A stretch of 32,945 bases of DNA, taken from contig JAFSDI010000003.1 in NCBI GenBank assembly GCA_017436325.1, forward strand, positions 1-32,945, written 5' to 3'. Origin of the DNA: Alphaproteobacteria bacterium. GTDB taxonomy: Bacteria; Pseudomonadota; Alphaproteobacteria; Rs-D84. Both the position numbers and the translations under genes were made by a program. Below, one piece after another: positions 6,337-13,844 of this stretch (its first letter is position 1; the number at the start of each line of letters is the position of its first letter). The notes below the pieces were generated by a model, which was not told the DNA's origin, made no database searches, and saw only the letters and a list, made by a program, of their open reading frames with translations.

Positions 6337-6363
6337 TTGAAATAGGATTTAATAAGGTATAAT
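6337..6363 (+). promoter_or_regulatory. tRNA-Asn promoter
   Basis: TTGAAA (6337-6342) and a consensus TATAAT (6358-6363), with a somewhat short 15-bp spacer, 14 bases upstream of the tRNA. Confidence 0.6.
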
Positions 6364-6377
6364 ATATGCAACGCTAT

Positions 6378-6453
6378 TCGGGCATAGTTCAGTCGGTAGA
6401 ACAACGGACTGTTAATCCGTATGTCGTTGGTTCGAGTCCAACTGCCCGAGCCA
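6378..6453 (+). tRNA. tRNA-Asn(GTT), CCA encoded
   Basis: A 76-nt cloverleaf. The acceptor stem is TCGGGCA/TGCCCGA, the D-arm contains AGTCGGTAGA, and the anticodon stem ACGGA/TCCGT carries loop CTGTTAA with anticodon GTT at 6411-6413. The T-arm contains GGTTCGAGTCC, and discriminator G is followed by genomic CCA. This intact copy is the left attachment site of the island. Its last 45 bases recur at 29511-29555, and its first 38 recur, truncated, at 4224-4261. Confidence 0.97.
6409..6453 (+). repeat. Attachment site, left copy (within tRNA-Asn)
   Basis: Forty-five bases from the anticodon loop to the CCA end are repeated exactly at 29511-29555. Integration restores the tRNA on this side. Confidence 0.9.
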
Positions 6454-6463
6454 CGAATTCCGT

Positions 6464-6492
6464 CGCAAAATCGTTGATTTTGCGGCGTTTTT
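6464..6492 (+). terminator. Terminator behind tRNA-Asn (island side)
   Basis: CGCAAAATC-GTT-GATTTTGCG followed by GCGTTTTT. It was supplied by the island end, because the terminator behind the right attachment copy (29561-29584) is different. Confidence 0.7.
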
Positions 6493-6696
6493 CTTTGTTA
6501 ACACTTTTGGATTTAGGCACACCACAATCCACCCAAAAACACCACTATTTAACCCCTTGGCTACACAGCAGCTACACAGGATCCGCAACCTGTCCGCAGT
6601 CCGATGAATAACTTACCATTTCACAACCCATAAAAAAATCTACATATTTTGAACATATTGCAAAAATGGGCGTTTTATCCCCCCGCAACACATATC

Positions 6697-6725
6697 TTGA
6701 CTTTTGCCATATCATACCTTACAAT
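6697..6725 (+). promoter_or_regulatory. Promoter of the phosphotransferase gene
   Basis: TTGACT (6697-6702), 17-bp spacer, TACAAT (6720-6725). It leaves a 5' leader of about 140 nt with a small hairpin CGCAA/TTGCG (about 6787-6803). Nothing else is seen between 6493 and 6871. Confidence 0.6.
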
Positions 6726-6871
6726 GACTGTGTCAATATAGTGCAATTGCACTGACCCGCCGCAAAATCTCAAAAAAATATAATCACGCAATAATTTGTT
6801 GCGAAACAGCCAGTAAATTCATACGAATTTCTGGGGTGTTTTGGCAATTAAACACACAGGAATAAAAAAAA

Positions 6872-7663
6872 ATGACAACCAATGAAATTAAACAAATTAT
6901 TTTAACAAATGATTTAAACCAATTTATCCATGGGGCAGATGTGCAACAAATTGGTATCGGTTGTTCTGGTGATTCTGTTTTGAAAATATCCAAAGATGGG
7001 AACGACTTTTTTCTTAAATATTCGGCGAACAAAAATATTGAAACAGAATATAAAAAATTAAACTGGTTGCAAGGTTGCCTGCCTGTGCCACAAATAATAT
7101 CTTATCAACATGAGAATGGTATACACTATCTGCTGACACGTGGGCTGGATGGCGAGATGATATGCACACCAAGATATATGAAAAATTGGCACAGTGGTTT
7201 AAATGTTATCCTTCAAGCATTTGAAAAATTGTGGGCAACAGATATCAAAGATTGCCCTTTTGATGCGAGGCTGGATTATAAACTAAAACAAATCAAGGTT
7301 AAGATAGATTCAGAACAAATCAAACCCGAAGATATAAGACCAGAATTTCTTGCAAAATACGGCGGTATTGATGGTATTTATGAATACCTTATCAAAAACA
7401 AGCCGGACGAGCAGTTATGTTTTTCGCATGGTGATACCAGCCTGCCCAACATTTTTGGACACGGCGATAAATTGTCGGGTTTTATTGATGTATCTGATTG
7501 TGGGGTTGGGGATATTTGGTTTGATATTGCGGTGACAGTAAAGTCAATTAAAAGAAACTATAACGAAGAAGCCGTGCAAATATTCTATCGCGAAATCAAA
7601 AACAAAATCGGAAAAATCAAACACGACATTATTGATTACTATCTTACATTGGTTGAATTATAG
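6872..7663 (+). CDS. APH(3')-like aminoglycoside phosphotransferase family protein
   Basis: A 263-residue kinase-like protein, the normal length for APH(3') enzymes. The N-lobe carries 'GCSGDSVLKI' and the lysine-bearing FFLKYS. The catalytic loop is 'CFSHGDTSLPNIF' (HGDxxxxN, about residues 186-198), and the metal-binding motif is 'SGFIDVSDCGVGDIWFDIA', which closely follows the APH(3') pattern. The family transfers ATP gamma-phosphate to the 3'-OH of kanamycin or neomycin-type aminoglycosides in the cytoplasm. Substrate specificity is not proven here, and a hydroxyurea, macrolide or natural-product kinase is possible. It is the first gene inside the island, with its own promoter and an AGGA ribosome site. 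Confidence 0.8.
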   Translation: MTTNEIKQIILTNDLNQFIHGADVQQIGIGCSGDSVLKISKDGNDFFLKYSANKNIETEYKKLNWLQGCLPVPQIISYQHENGIHYLLTRGLDGEMICTPRYMKNWHSGLNVILQAFEKLWATDIKDCPFDARLDYKLKQIKVKIDSEQIKPEDIRPEFLAKYGGIDGIYEYLIKNKPDEQLCFSHGDTSLPNIFGHGDKLSGFIDVSDCGVGDIWFDIAVTVKSIKRNYNEEAVQIFYREIKNKIGKIKHDIIDYYLTLVEL

Positions 7664-7679
7664 ACCGCAAACACCACTC

Positions 7680-7707
7680 TTGATTTTTGTGGGAAATGGT
7701 GTAGAAT
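7680..7707 (+). promoter_or_regulatory. Promoter of the structured leader
   Basis: TTGATT (7680-7685), 16-bp spacer, TAGAAT (7702-7707). The predicted start, near 7713, coincides with the first base of the 5' hairpin. Confidence 0.6.
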
Positions 7708-7712
7708 ATGTG

Positions 7713-7891
7713 TGTGCAAGTAATTGCACAAAGGCATTATAAGCGTGAACGGGCTTGATCTCCCTTACACAGCGAAGCTTTTAATGTCCCGACAATGGTC
7801 GGGATGCCGTTGTTATAAGACTTGTCGAAGGCAACGGGGTTTCTGTGTAGACTGATCAACTCCCGACCACTCTTTATTTGAGTGGTCTTTT
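7713..7891 (+). ncRNA. Structured RNA or attenuator leader before the PLD nuclease gene
   Basis: It has a 5' hairpin TGTGCAA/TTGCACA (7713-7730). A closing stem made of CGGG/CCCG (7750-7753 with 7862-7865), TTGATC/GATCAA (7755-7760 with 7854-7859) and TACACAG/CTGTGTA (7766-7772 with 7843-7849) encloses two hairpins, CCCGAC/GTCGGG (7788-7803) and CCGTTG/CAACGG (7807-7837). An intrinsic terminator follows at once, and the nuclease ATG lies 12 bases behind it. The layout (stem, two inner hairpins, terminator sharing one base with the stem, then a gene for an exported protein) repeats that of the minus-strand RNA at 5744-6001. No known Rfam class is recognised. Confidence 0.6.
7865..7891 (+). terminator. 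Intrinsic terminator in front of the PLD gene
   Basis: GACCACTC-TTTATTT-GAGTGGTC then TTTT. It stands between its promoter and the next ORF, so it either ends a stand-alone RNA or attenuates the nuclease gene. Confidence 0.8.
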
Positions 7892-7903
7892 GTTTGGGGT
7901 TGT

Positions 7904-8440
7904 ATGTTTGTCAGACAATGGACTTTTGTTATTGGAATTGCGTTTGCCATTGGGGTTGGCGTTGGGGCGCAATTGCCCACAGGGACGGTCACCCCGCCCA
8001 GCGCACCCGCACATATAGAAGCATATTTCACCCCCGGCACCGAATGCGAAGACCGCATAATCGCCGAACTGGGTCGGGCCGATAAAATCGACATTGCCGT
8101 TTATTCTATAACCAATTCGAAAATTGCGAATGCCATTATCGCCGCCCACCAACGGGGCGCCCGCGTCCGCATCATCACCGACCGAACTATGACCGGGCAT
8201 AAATCGTCCATGATTGATGATTTGGCGGGCGCCGGCATCCCCGTCCGCATCAACCGCCGACATAAGATTGAACACAACAAATTCGCCGTCTTTGATAATC
8301 AGCGCATGGTGACGGGTTCTTATAACTGGACCACCGCCGCCACCAAGTATAACAGCGAAAACTGCATCTTCCTGACCCACCCCGCACAAGAGTACAGCAA
8401 ACGGTTTGAAGTGCTGTGGGGGATGTATAAGCGCCATTGA
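7904..8440 (+). CDS. Phospholipase D-like nuclease (Nuc type), membrane-anchored or exported
   Basis: A 178-residue protein. Residues 1-24 (MFVRQWTFVIGIAFAIGVGVGA) are a signal peptide or anchor, so the enzyme should act in the periplasm. The single catalytic HKD motif is HNKFAVFD at about residues 124-131, followed by GSYNW, giving H-x-K-x4-D-x6-G-S-x-N. 'TPGTECEDRIIAELGRADKIDIAVYSI' is the typical N-terminal strand-helix. Nuc-type proteins of this size dimerise to complete the active site and degrade DNA without metal. It is much GC-richer than its neighbours. It lies behind a structured leader with a terminator and converges with the HEPN gene one base away. Confidence 0.85.
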   Translation: MFVRQWTFVIGIAFAIGVGVGAQLPTGTVTPPSAPAHIEAYFTPGTECEDRIIAELGRADKIDIAVYSITNSKIANAIIAAHQRGARVRIITDRTMTGHKSSMIDDLAGAGIPVRINRRHKIEHNKFAVFDNQRMVTGSYNWTTAATKYNSENCIFLTHPAQEYSKRFEVLWGMYKRH

Positions 8441-8441
8441 C

Positions 8442-9401
8442 TTATTTTTTTGCCAGACATTCAAAAAATTGCTTGTTGTTTTGGGTTATAAAATCTTGCA
8501 AATTTACTACTGTTCCAGATATTATCATGTCCAATACTTTTCTTGCTGCCTGTCGTGCAACATTATCCAAACGATTTATATATTCGTCTAGCTGTGCCAT
8601 TGTTAACTCCTGCTTATGGCGCTTTTTATGTTTTCTACGATAGTCAGCAGGTGCAGCCTCTCCAGAATGCGCAACGTTACTGCGCATATCATATATAATA
8701 TCAATAAAATCTGTTAGACTTGGATCTTTAAGTAAAAACACAAGATAACTGCGCAATCTAAACTTTAACTCTTGGGTCCCTGTTAAAAACAAGCGCTCAA
8801 AAAATATTACATAATTCAAAATCCTTGACGATATATCATGATAATTTTTTGCCAAATCAAAAAAATATAATGCTTCAAAAAAACTCTCTATCTTCTTATC
8901 AGGCACATCTTCTATCTGTTTCACAAAACCTAAAAAATCATTCATCTCATCTTGGTTTATTGTGTAAATATCAGGATACATAGTATAGCCTTCGTATGGC
9001 ACACTAGACATAAAACATTCAAATCTCGTATGATATGGATGTCTAATCGGCTGTCGACCAACTTCTGCAATAAAAATTGTGCCTAATTGAATGTCTCCAT
9101 GTTTAAACAGCCTTGCATACATGATTGTATTTGAGAACATGTTTAAAACCTGTCTGAAAGACAATTTATGAACATCAGTATTCTCATCGCCCTCCAAAAT
9201 CAATATGTACTTTAAGGGTATCGATGGCACGGTTGGCTCAATTAACCAATTGTTAGATTCTTGCAAATATTGCACAAGCCCCTTATATTTGTCTTTAAAT
9301 AAATGAAATGGTAATATTCTATACCCATTAAAACTTTTATCTAGAATATCTTCAGTCGGTTCAAAATTATATACAGATGCAAATGCAATTTTTTGTCCCA
9401 T
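8442..9401 (-). CDS. HEPN-domain protein, ApeA-like, probable RNase effector
   Basis: A 319-residue cytosolic protein. The C-terminal third contains 'RSYLVFLLKDPSLTDFIDIIYDMRSNVAHSGE', the conserved helix with R-x4-H (RSNVAH, about residues 237-242) of HEPN nucleases. The long N-terminal part resembles the sensor region of ApeA-type abortive-infection proteins, although I cannot assign it firmly. HEPN proteins of this kind cut RNA during phage infection. The basic segment RRKHKKRHK after the motif could bind nucleic acid. It has the ribosome site AAGG six bases before the ATG, and probably belongs to a minus-strand unit with 9508-10777. The HEPN call is reasonably sure; the antiphage role is inferred from family and island context. 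Confidence 0.65.
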   Translation of the reverse strand: MGQKIAFASVYNFEPTEDILDKSFNGYRILPFHLFKDKYKGLVQYLQESNNWLIEPTVPSIPLKYILILEGDENTDVHKLSFRQVLNMFSNTIMYARLFKHGDIQLGTIFIAEVGRQPIRHPYHTRFECFMSSVPYEGYTMYPDIYTINQDEMNDFLGFVKQIEDVPDKKIESFFEALYFFDLAKNYHDISSRILNYVIFFERLFLTGTQELKFRLRSYLVFLLKDPSLTDFIDIIYDMRSNVAHSGEAAPADYRRKHKKRHKQELTMAQLDEYINRLDNVARQAARKVLDMIISGTVVNLQDFITQNNKQFFECLAKK

Positions 9402-9507
9402 ATGATACCTTCTTAATTTTTTCTAATTGTAATTTTAGTATAAACCTTTGTCCAAGCGTCTTATCAATAGAGGAGGCATGAAACGATGCAGCAAGACAAT
9501 AAAAAAC

Positions 9508-9918
9508 TTAGCGCACCCTAAATTCGTCCAAATTGTAATTACCGCACTTTATATCAGTAAACAAATAAACTGTTCTGTTCTTCATGACAACCTTATATTG
9601 ATAATCCCCCCAACCACTAACATTCAGCTCCTCAACAGATGAAATTTCATCCATTTTAAAATAAACGGGCGCTGTGCCTTCTTTATACATATCTGTTCCG
9701 ACAAATAAAATTTCTGTTTTTTCTTTCAGTTCTTTTTGCAATTGCAAATTTTGCCTGTCTAGTGCCTGTAATTCTTCTAACATGCTGTTATGCATTTCAA
9801 CCATTCTTTTATCCATTATTAACAAAACACCAAAACATGCAATACCACCAAACAAGCAAGCCCAAAAACCAAACGCCAGCAAACTGACAAAGCTATAAAC
9901 TATAAACAACCAAAGCAT
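9508..9918 (-). CDS. Small membrane protein with coiled coil and C-terminal domain
   Basis: A 136-residue protein when started at 9918, where AAAGGA stands six bases upstream; an earlier in-frame start at 9945 lacks a ribosome site. Residues 1-36 form one long or two short hydrophobic helices (LWLFIVYSFVSLLAFGFWAC and on). Residues about 40-68 are a coiled coil (LEELQALDRQNLQLQKELKEK). The rest is a small cytosolic beta-rich domain (YKVVMKNRTVYLFTDIKCG). Family not recognised. It sits 106 bases upstream of the HEPN gene on the same strand, so it may be its membrane partner. Confidence 0.65.
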   Translation of the reverse strand: MLWLFIVYSFVSLLAFGFWACLFGGIACFGVLLIMDKRMVEMHNSMLEELQALDRQNLQLQKELKEKTEILFVGTDMYKEGTAPVYFKMDEISSVEELNVSGWGDYQYKVVMKNRTVYLFTDIKCGNYNLDEFRVR

Positions 9919-9987
9919 AAAAAATCCTTTTTGCAAACAATACAATAATCAATCATAAAAGCACATTTTTCAAGGAATTAAAACACG

Positions 9988-10257
9988 TTATTCCACAAAA
10001 ACGATCCCGAACCATTTTTGCATGACGGTCAGGCGGGATTGATAGTCGCCCGCGGAATTGATTTCTGTTTCATATTCGCGTTTTAGTTGTGCTGACAGGC
10101 TAAGTTCACGCACCAGGCGATTGCACACGCCCATAAGATAGAATATATTGCCCGCCGGTCCGTTCAGGTCGATGACCAGGCCCGTTTGGTATTTCACCCC
10201 CGGCACACCCCGCCGGGCGGCGCGCAGTTTCCGTTCCAGTGCATCAATCGTTTCCAA
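9988..10257 (-). CDS. Small hypothetical protein, translationally coupled
   Basis: An 89-residue soluble protein of unknown family. It has a basic N-terminal helix (ALERKLRAARRGV), a middle 'GLVIDLNGPAGNIFYLMGVCNRLVREL' and a C-terminal 'MQKWFGIVFVE'. It starts at a TTG at 10257, with AAAGG eight bases upstream, inside the last codons of the preceding gene, giving a 14-bp overlap. This implies coupled translation and a common function with 10244-10777. The GC content is higher than that of the island average. Confidence 0.55.
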   Translation of the reverse strand: METIDALERKLRAARRGVPGVKYQTGLVIDLNGPAGNIFYLMGVCNRLVRELSLSAQLKREYETEINSAGDYQSRLTVMQKWFGIVFVE

Positions 10258-10777
10258 GTGCGGCGCCTTTGGTTTTTAGTTCTTGCTGAATTTGCCCCCA
10301 CATCAATTCCAGTTCGTCCAGCCCTGTCAGGTCTGATTTTAACCACATTTCTGGGGTCTGCCATACGTCGTCCTGGCCACAGGCCAGCGCATCATCCACC
10401 AATTTGCGGATGCGGCGGTTGCGCATTTCGTTCTTGATTGCGGACCGGTACAGCATGCGCTTGTCCACCGTGATGGGGCGTGACGTTGTGCCGGTGTGAT
10501 ACGCCCACCACTTGGTCATTTTTAGTTTGTTCAGCATTGCCACGCGCAGCATCGCCACCCCATAACTCAGGGTGCCGGGGCCGTCTAATATCTCGTCCGC
10601 CAGGTGTCGTCCGGTGCGCCCGTTCAGAAATTCCAGGATTTCATCGGCGGACTTTTCGGGGCAAATCTGGCCCAGACGTTTAACCGTGATGTCCCAGATT
10701 GCGTTTCGGTGGTCTGGGCTGGCATAGTGTGCCGCCAGCGCACCATAGAATCCGTGTTGCTTGTTTATCGTTGTCAT
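10244..10777 (-). CDS. Hypothetical protein, first gene of a GC-rich pair
   Basis: A 177-residue soluble, mostly helical protein of unknown family. Notable segments are 'EFLNGRTGRHLADEILDG' (residues about 48-65), 'MTKWWAYHTGTTSRPITVDKRMLYRSAIKNEMRNRRIRKL' (basic) and an acidic C-terminal helix. An AGAGG ribosome site lies seven bases upstream of the ATG. It overlaps the next gene by 14 bp. The high GC content of both genes against AT-rich neighbours points to a separate origin. No motif supports a function. Confidence 0.6.
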   Translation of the reverse strand: MTTINKQHGFYGALAAHYASPDHRNAIWDITVKRLGQICPEKSADEILEFLNGRTGRHLADEILDGPGTLSYGVAMLRVAMLNKLKMTKWWAYHTGTTSRPITVDKRMLYRSAIKNEMRNRRIRKLVDDALACGQDDVWQTPEMWLKSDLTGLDELELMWGQIQQELKTKGAALGND

Positions 10778-10854
10778 GTTGTACCTCTTGTTTTTTCAAC
10801 ACAACAATGCCAACAAAAAATGGAATAGCTAGTGAAATAAAATTGTTCCGCCCC

Positions 10855-10882
10855 TTGAACTTATCCCCAGAAGAACTATATT
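10855..10882 (+). promoter_or_regulatory. Promoter of the RT leader RNA
   Basis: TTGAAC (10855-10860), 16-bp spacer, TATATT (10877-10882). The start near 10889 would give a leader of about 330 nt before the reverse transcriptase ATG. Confidence 0.55.
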
Positions 10883-10888
10883 AAAGTT

Positions 10889-11216
10889 GCCCTGCTCAAT
10901 AGGTTCAGGGGTGCTGTATAAACGAAGTCAAGTATATGTTGCAACGCAACGAATACAATGACAAGTTGGTCCGAGCAGACTTGAATATCGAAACACAGAC
11001 CGAAGGCTTGTGCGAACATAATCAACAACTCCTTGGATTTACAAATATCGTTGTACAAATCATACAACGTACAATAAATTGGCGTGCGCTTAGGAAGATG
11101 CTTGGAATGAATTGACAAGTCAGACTAAGCATAGCTTAGGAAGAGTCGTTGCTTGCGAAAGGCGTAACATGTGGTTAACGCAAACCCTACGCCTTTCGGG
11201 TGTTTTCTGGAAGATT
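10889..11216 (+). ncRNA. Candidate template RNA or leader of the reverse transcriptase
   Basis: A 330-nt stretch without a coding gene on either strand, between a promoter and the RT start. It contains stems CCCTG/CAGGG (about 10890-10913), GTTGC/GCAAC (about 10939-10951) and CGTTGTA/TACAACG (about 11048-11068). CTAAGC-ATA-GCTTAG follows at 11125-11139. A perfect 11-bp stem, CGAAAGGCGTA/TACGCCTTTCG (11156-11166 with 11188-11198), ends just before the RT ribosome site. Retrons and several defence-associated RTs (DRT2, DRT9) carry such an RNA directly upstream of the RT. That this RNA is a template is inference. Confidence 0.55.
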
Positions 11217-12740
11217 ATGGAATTTGACTGGAAAAAACTCTTTGACAAACACAAAAAGAAGGCCTATAGCCATATAGACACGCCTTGCACTACATACCAA
11301 AATTCTAACGGACAATTATCCAAAACAGCAAAAAATATTATTGGCTACATAACGAACGAACACAAAATTGCGAGACACTCATTTTTACCTTTTATCGGCT
11401 ATAACATTACAGAAAGACACGTATCAAAAATAGACAAAACAAAAACTAGAGAAGAACAAGTATCTATTGCGAAGATTAGACCAATTCGATGCGCATCACA
11501 TTTTGATTCAATGATATATGCATATTATACGCATATTTTGTATACATTGTATGAAGAAGCGCTGGCGGAACTAGAACTAGGGGATGTTGTCTTAGCCTAT
11601 CGAAAATCTGAACACATGCACAAAATAGCCAACAACATAACGTTTGCACGGGAAATTTTTGATATTATCAAAAGTAAAAATAACAAATGTTTAGCTCTCG
11701 CTTTTGACATAAAAAGTTTTTATGACTATATAGACCATAAAAAATTAAAACAACAATGGGCTTTATTACTTAACAAAGATGCCACAGACGGACGATTACC
11801 ACCGGACCATTATAACATATACAAATCTCTAACGAACTACAGCTTTATTGATATAAATACAATCAAACGTTATCTGCAATGCTGGCATGCAGATTTTGAT
11901 TCCCACGATTGCAAAAAATGCCCATTACAAAAGAATGTCAAACTACCTAAGAAATTATTTAAAGACGTTGATGCTTTTCACAAATTTAGAGAATGGTGTA
12001 AAACATACGATAAAAAAACATGTAGTAAATACGCCTTTAATGTTAACAATGGCATTTTAGACAAAACCGATCCTTACGGCATTCCTCAGGGCTCCCCAAT
12101 ATCTGCCCTGCTTGCGAATATATATATGCTTCCGTTTGATAAGGCTTTGAAAGAATTCTGCGACAAGCGTAACGCTACCTATAGACGCTACTCTGATGAC
12201 ATTTTAATAATCTGTGACCTATCGTCAAAAGATGAAATTTATCAATATATTATGCAAAAAATTCAAGAACAGGGAAAACATTTGACAATACATCCTATAG
12301 AGGAACATAAAAAATCTAAAAGCAAATGTTATGATTTTTCATCTGATAGGATCAAACAAAATCCGTTGCAGTATTTGGGTTTTACTTTTGATGGCAACGA
12401 TATAAAAATACGTGGTTCCAGCATAGCAAAATATTTAAGAAAGTCCAAACGAGGAATTACATCCATGCGCTTTGCTACACAAAACAAAATCGAACAATTG
12501 ATAACGAACGGTGTTCCTTTTGACTCTATTAAGAAAAAATTATATAGAAGACAATTATATAAAAAATACACTCATCTAGGGAAAAACAATTTTTGGTGTT
12601 ATGTTAATAGAGCATTTTATGATATGAGTCATCTTACAATAAAAAAACAAATGCGGAAGCATTTTGAGCGCGTAAAAGAACTTATTGATCATCAAGATAT
12701 GCAGCTCAAATTATTTCTAGATAGGCTCAAACAACAATAA
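11217..12740 (+). CDS. Reverse transcriptase, defence-associated (unknown/DRT-like group)
   Basis: A 507-residue protein starting at ATG 11217 with GGAAG just upstream; the frame is open 35 codons further but that stretch is the leader hairpin. RT motif A is 'LAFDIKSFYDYIDH' (about residue 163), motif B 'GIPQGSPISALLANIYM' (about 288), the catalytic YSDD lies in 'YRRYSDDILIICD' (about 325), and motif D/E 'LQYLGFTFDG' (about 387). It has no retron VTG signature and no group II intron X/HNH domains. Motifs A and B are about 125 residues apart because of an insert with cysteines (DCKKCP, WCK, TCSK), perhaps metal binding. The basic C-terminal helical region may be the thumb. Stand-alone RTs of this kind in islands synthesise cDNA in antiphage defence; the subclass is not settled. 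Confidence 0.8.
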   Translation: MEFDWKKLFDKHKKKAYSHIDTPCTTYQNSNGQLSKTAKNIIGYITNEHKIARHSFLPFIGYNITERHVSKIDKTKTREEQVSIAKIRPIRCASHFDSMIYAYYTHILYTLYEEALAELELGDVVLAYRKSEHMHKIANNITFAREIFDIIKSKNNKCLALAFDIKSFYDYIDHKKLKQQWALLLNKDATDGRLPPDHYNIYKSLTNYSFIDINTIKRYLQCWHADFDSHDCKKCPLQKNVKLPKKLFKDVDAFHKFREWCKTYDKKTCSKYAFNVNNGILDKTDPYGIPQGSPISALLANIYMLPFDKALKEFCDKRNATYRRYSDDILIICDLSSKDEIYQYIMQKIQEQGKHLTIHPIEEHKKSKSKCYDFSSDRIKQNPLQYLGFTFDGNDIKIRGSSIAKYLRKSKRGITSMRFATQNKIEQLITNGVPFDSIKKKLYRRQLYKKYTHLGKNNFWCYVNRAFYDMSHLTIKKQMRKHFERVKELIDHQDMQLKLFLDRLKQQ

Positions 12741-12791
12741 ACAAATTAACAAAAAATCAAATAGGTAGTGAAATAGATAGGAACGCGCAAG

Positions 12792-12814
12792 AAAAATGCC
12801 CCAACTGGGGCATT
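12792..12814 (-). terminator. Terminator of the mrr gene
   Basis: AATGCCCC-AGTT-GGGGCATT on the minus strand followed by TTTC. It lies between the convergent RT and mrr genes. Confidence 0.75.
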
Positions 12815-12819
12815 GTTGG

Positions 12820-13737
12820 TTACACAATCTCAAAATACGATGCGTCAAACTCTTTAACATCGTAATTTTTCTTCGGTTTGGCGCCCAAACCATGCTCACG
12901 CATTAAACGTGCTAGCTTGGCCCCATTTATCAAAACAATTGTATAACCGTGTGCACCTCTTGCTGCTTTTTCTGCTTTCTCTGAAAATTCAGAAGTCGTT
13001 ATGAATACGCCTTTGTTTACATTATTTGTTGCAAGAGCCCCCACAAAATCACGCATTTCTTTTTCATTAACTTTGGAGTCTGTATAACGTTTGGCCTGCA
13101 AGTATATCTTGGACAGCCCCAGCTCATCTTCATCTATAATTCCATCAATGCCGCCATCCGCAACATATCTGGTTGGTGTACCCACGCCATAATCCATAGC
13201 CTCCATTAAATCTACTACTATTGTCTCAAAGCGTCTTGGGTCAACAGTCTTTAAATTTGATAAAATATCATCTTCTAATACAGAATTAAGGTCGTTAATT
13301 GCACTTTCCAGCATTTCTTCTGGATCTATCGGTGTTTGACAAGTGGAATCAGGTGTATTTGGTGCAGATTGAGCTTTTGTTTTTTTACCTGTATTTGACA
13401 CATTCATAAAATTTACAAAATCTGGGTATTTCATTAAATATGCGTCGTCTACTCTATCACCTGAAGAGGCGACTCTTTTGCCTTCATCTGTAATTTTATA
13501 ACTACCACGTTTTACACGTTCTAAAAGCCCCGCACGAAACATAAAATATGCAGCCCAATACACACGACTAGACACAATCGGCTCGCCGGACTTCAATGTT
13601 TGTTTTATATCCTCTGATGTTAAGTTCAATATATTTACGACGTCTTCTAGCACATCTGTACGTTTCATAATATCGCCCGATTTTGCATACACTTGCAATA
13701 CAGGGTTCATAAAATCTTGATAACTTGGAATGGACAT
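12820..13737 (-). CDS. mrr: Mrr-type restriction endonuclease
   Basis: A 305-residue protein. The N-terminal Mrr_N winged-helix domain covers about residues 5-100 (VLEDVVNILNLTSEDIKQTL ... YWAAYFMFRAGLLERVKRGSYKITDEGK). An acidic linker (about 110-150) follows, then an Mrr_cat PD-(D/E)xK domain: 'VDPRRFETIVVDLMEAMDYG', then GGIDGIIDEDELGLSKIYLQAKRY with the catalytic D and Q-A-K. The family cuts methylated or otherwise modified DNA (type IV restriction). It is monocistronic, with GAGG upstream and its own terminator. Presence next to an adenine-methylating system implies its target modification differs from the local methylation. Confidence 0.9.
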   Translation of the reverse strand: MSIPSYQDFMNPVLQVYAKSGDIMKRTDVLEDVVNILNLTSEDIKQTLKSGEPIVSSRVYWAAYFMFRAGLLERVKRGSYKITDEGKRVASSGDRVDDAYLMKYPDFVNFMNVSNTGKKTKAQSAPNTPDSTCQTPIDPEEMLESAINDLNSVLEDDILSNLKTVDPRRFETIVVDLMEAMDYGVGTPTRYVADGGIDGIIDEDELGLSKIYLQAKRYTDSKVNEKEMRDFVGALATNNVNKGVFITTSEFSEKAEKAARGAHGYTIVLINGAKLARLMREHGLGAKPKKNYDVKEFDASYFEIV

Positions 13738-13844
13738 AATTTTCCTCTTTTTTCAAGAATTATATCATAATATCTATTAAACACCATTTAAATTTATTCA
13801 GACGTACTGTGAACCAATATCAACAAGATAGAAATAAACGAAAA

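Noticed and set aside
7874..8464. Minus-strand ORF of 196 codons opposite the PLD gene
   Set aside because: High GC keeps the opposite frame open. The plus-strand protein has a complete HKD motif, so this is a shadow.
9448..9642. Plus-strand ORF or micro-ORF with GAGGAGG before ATG near 9478-9485
   Set aside because: The good ribosome site is suggestive, but the frame runs antisense through a convincing membrane-protein gene, or ends after 11 codons in the alternative frame.
11112..11216. N-terminal extension of the reverse transcriptase
   Set aside because: The 35 extra codons coincide with the structured leader, including the 11-bp hairpin, and a ribosome site precedes the ATG at 11217.
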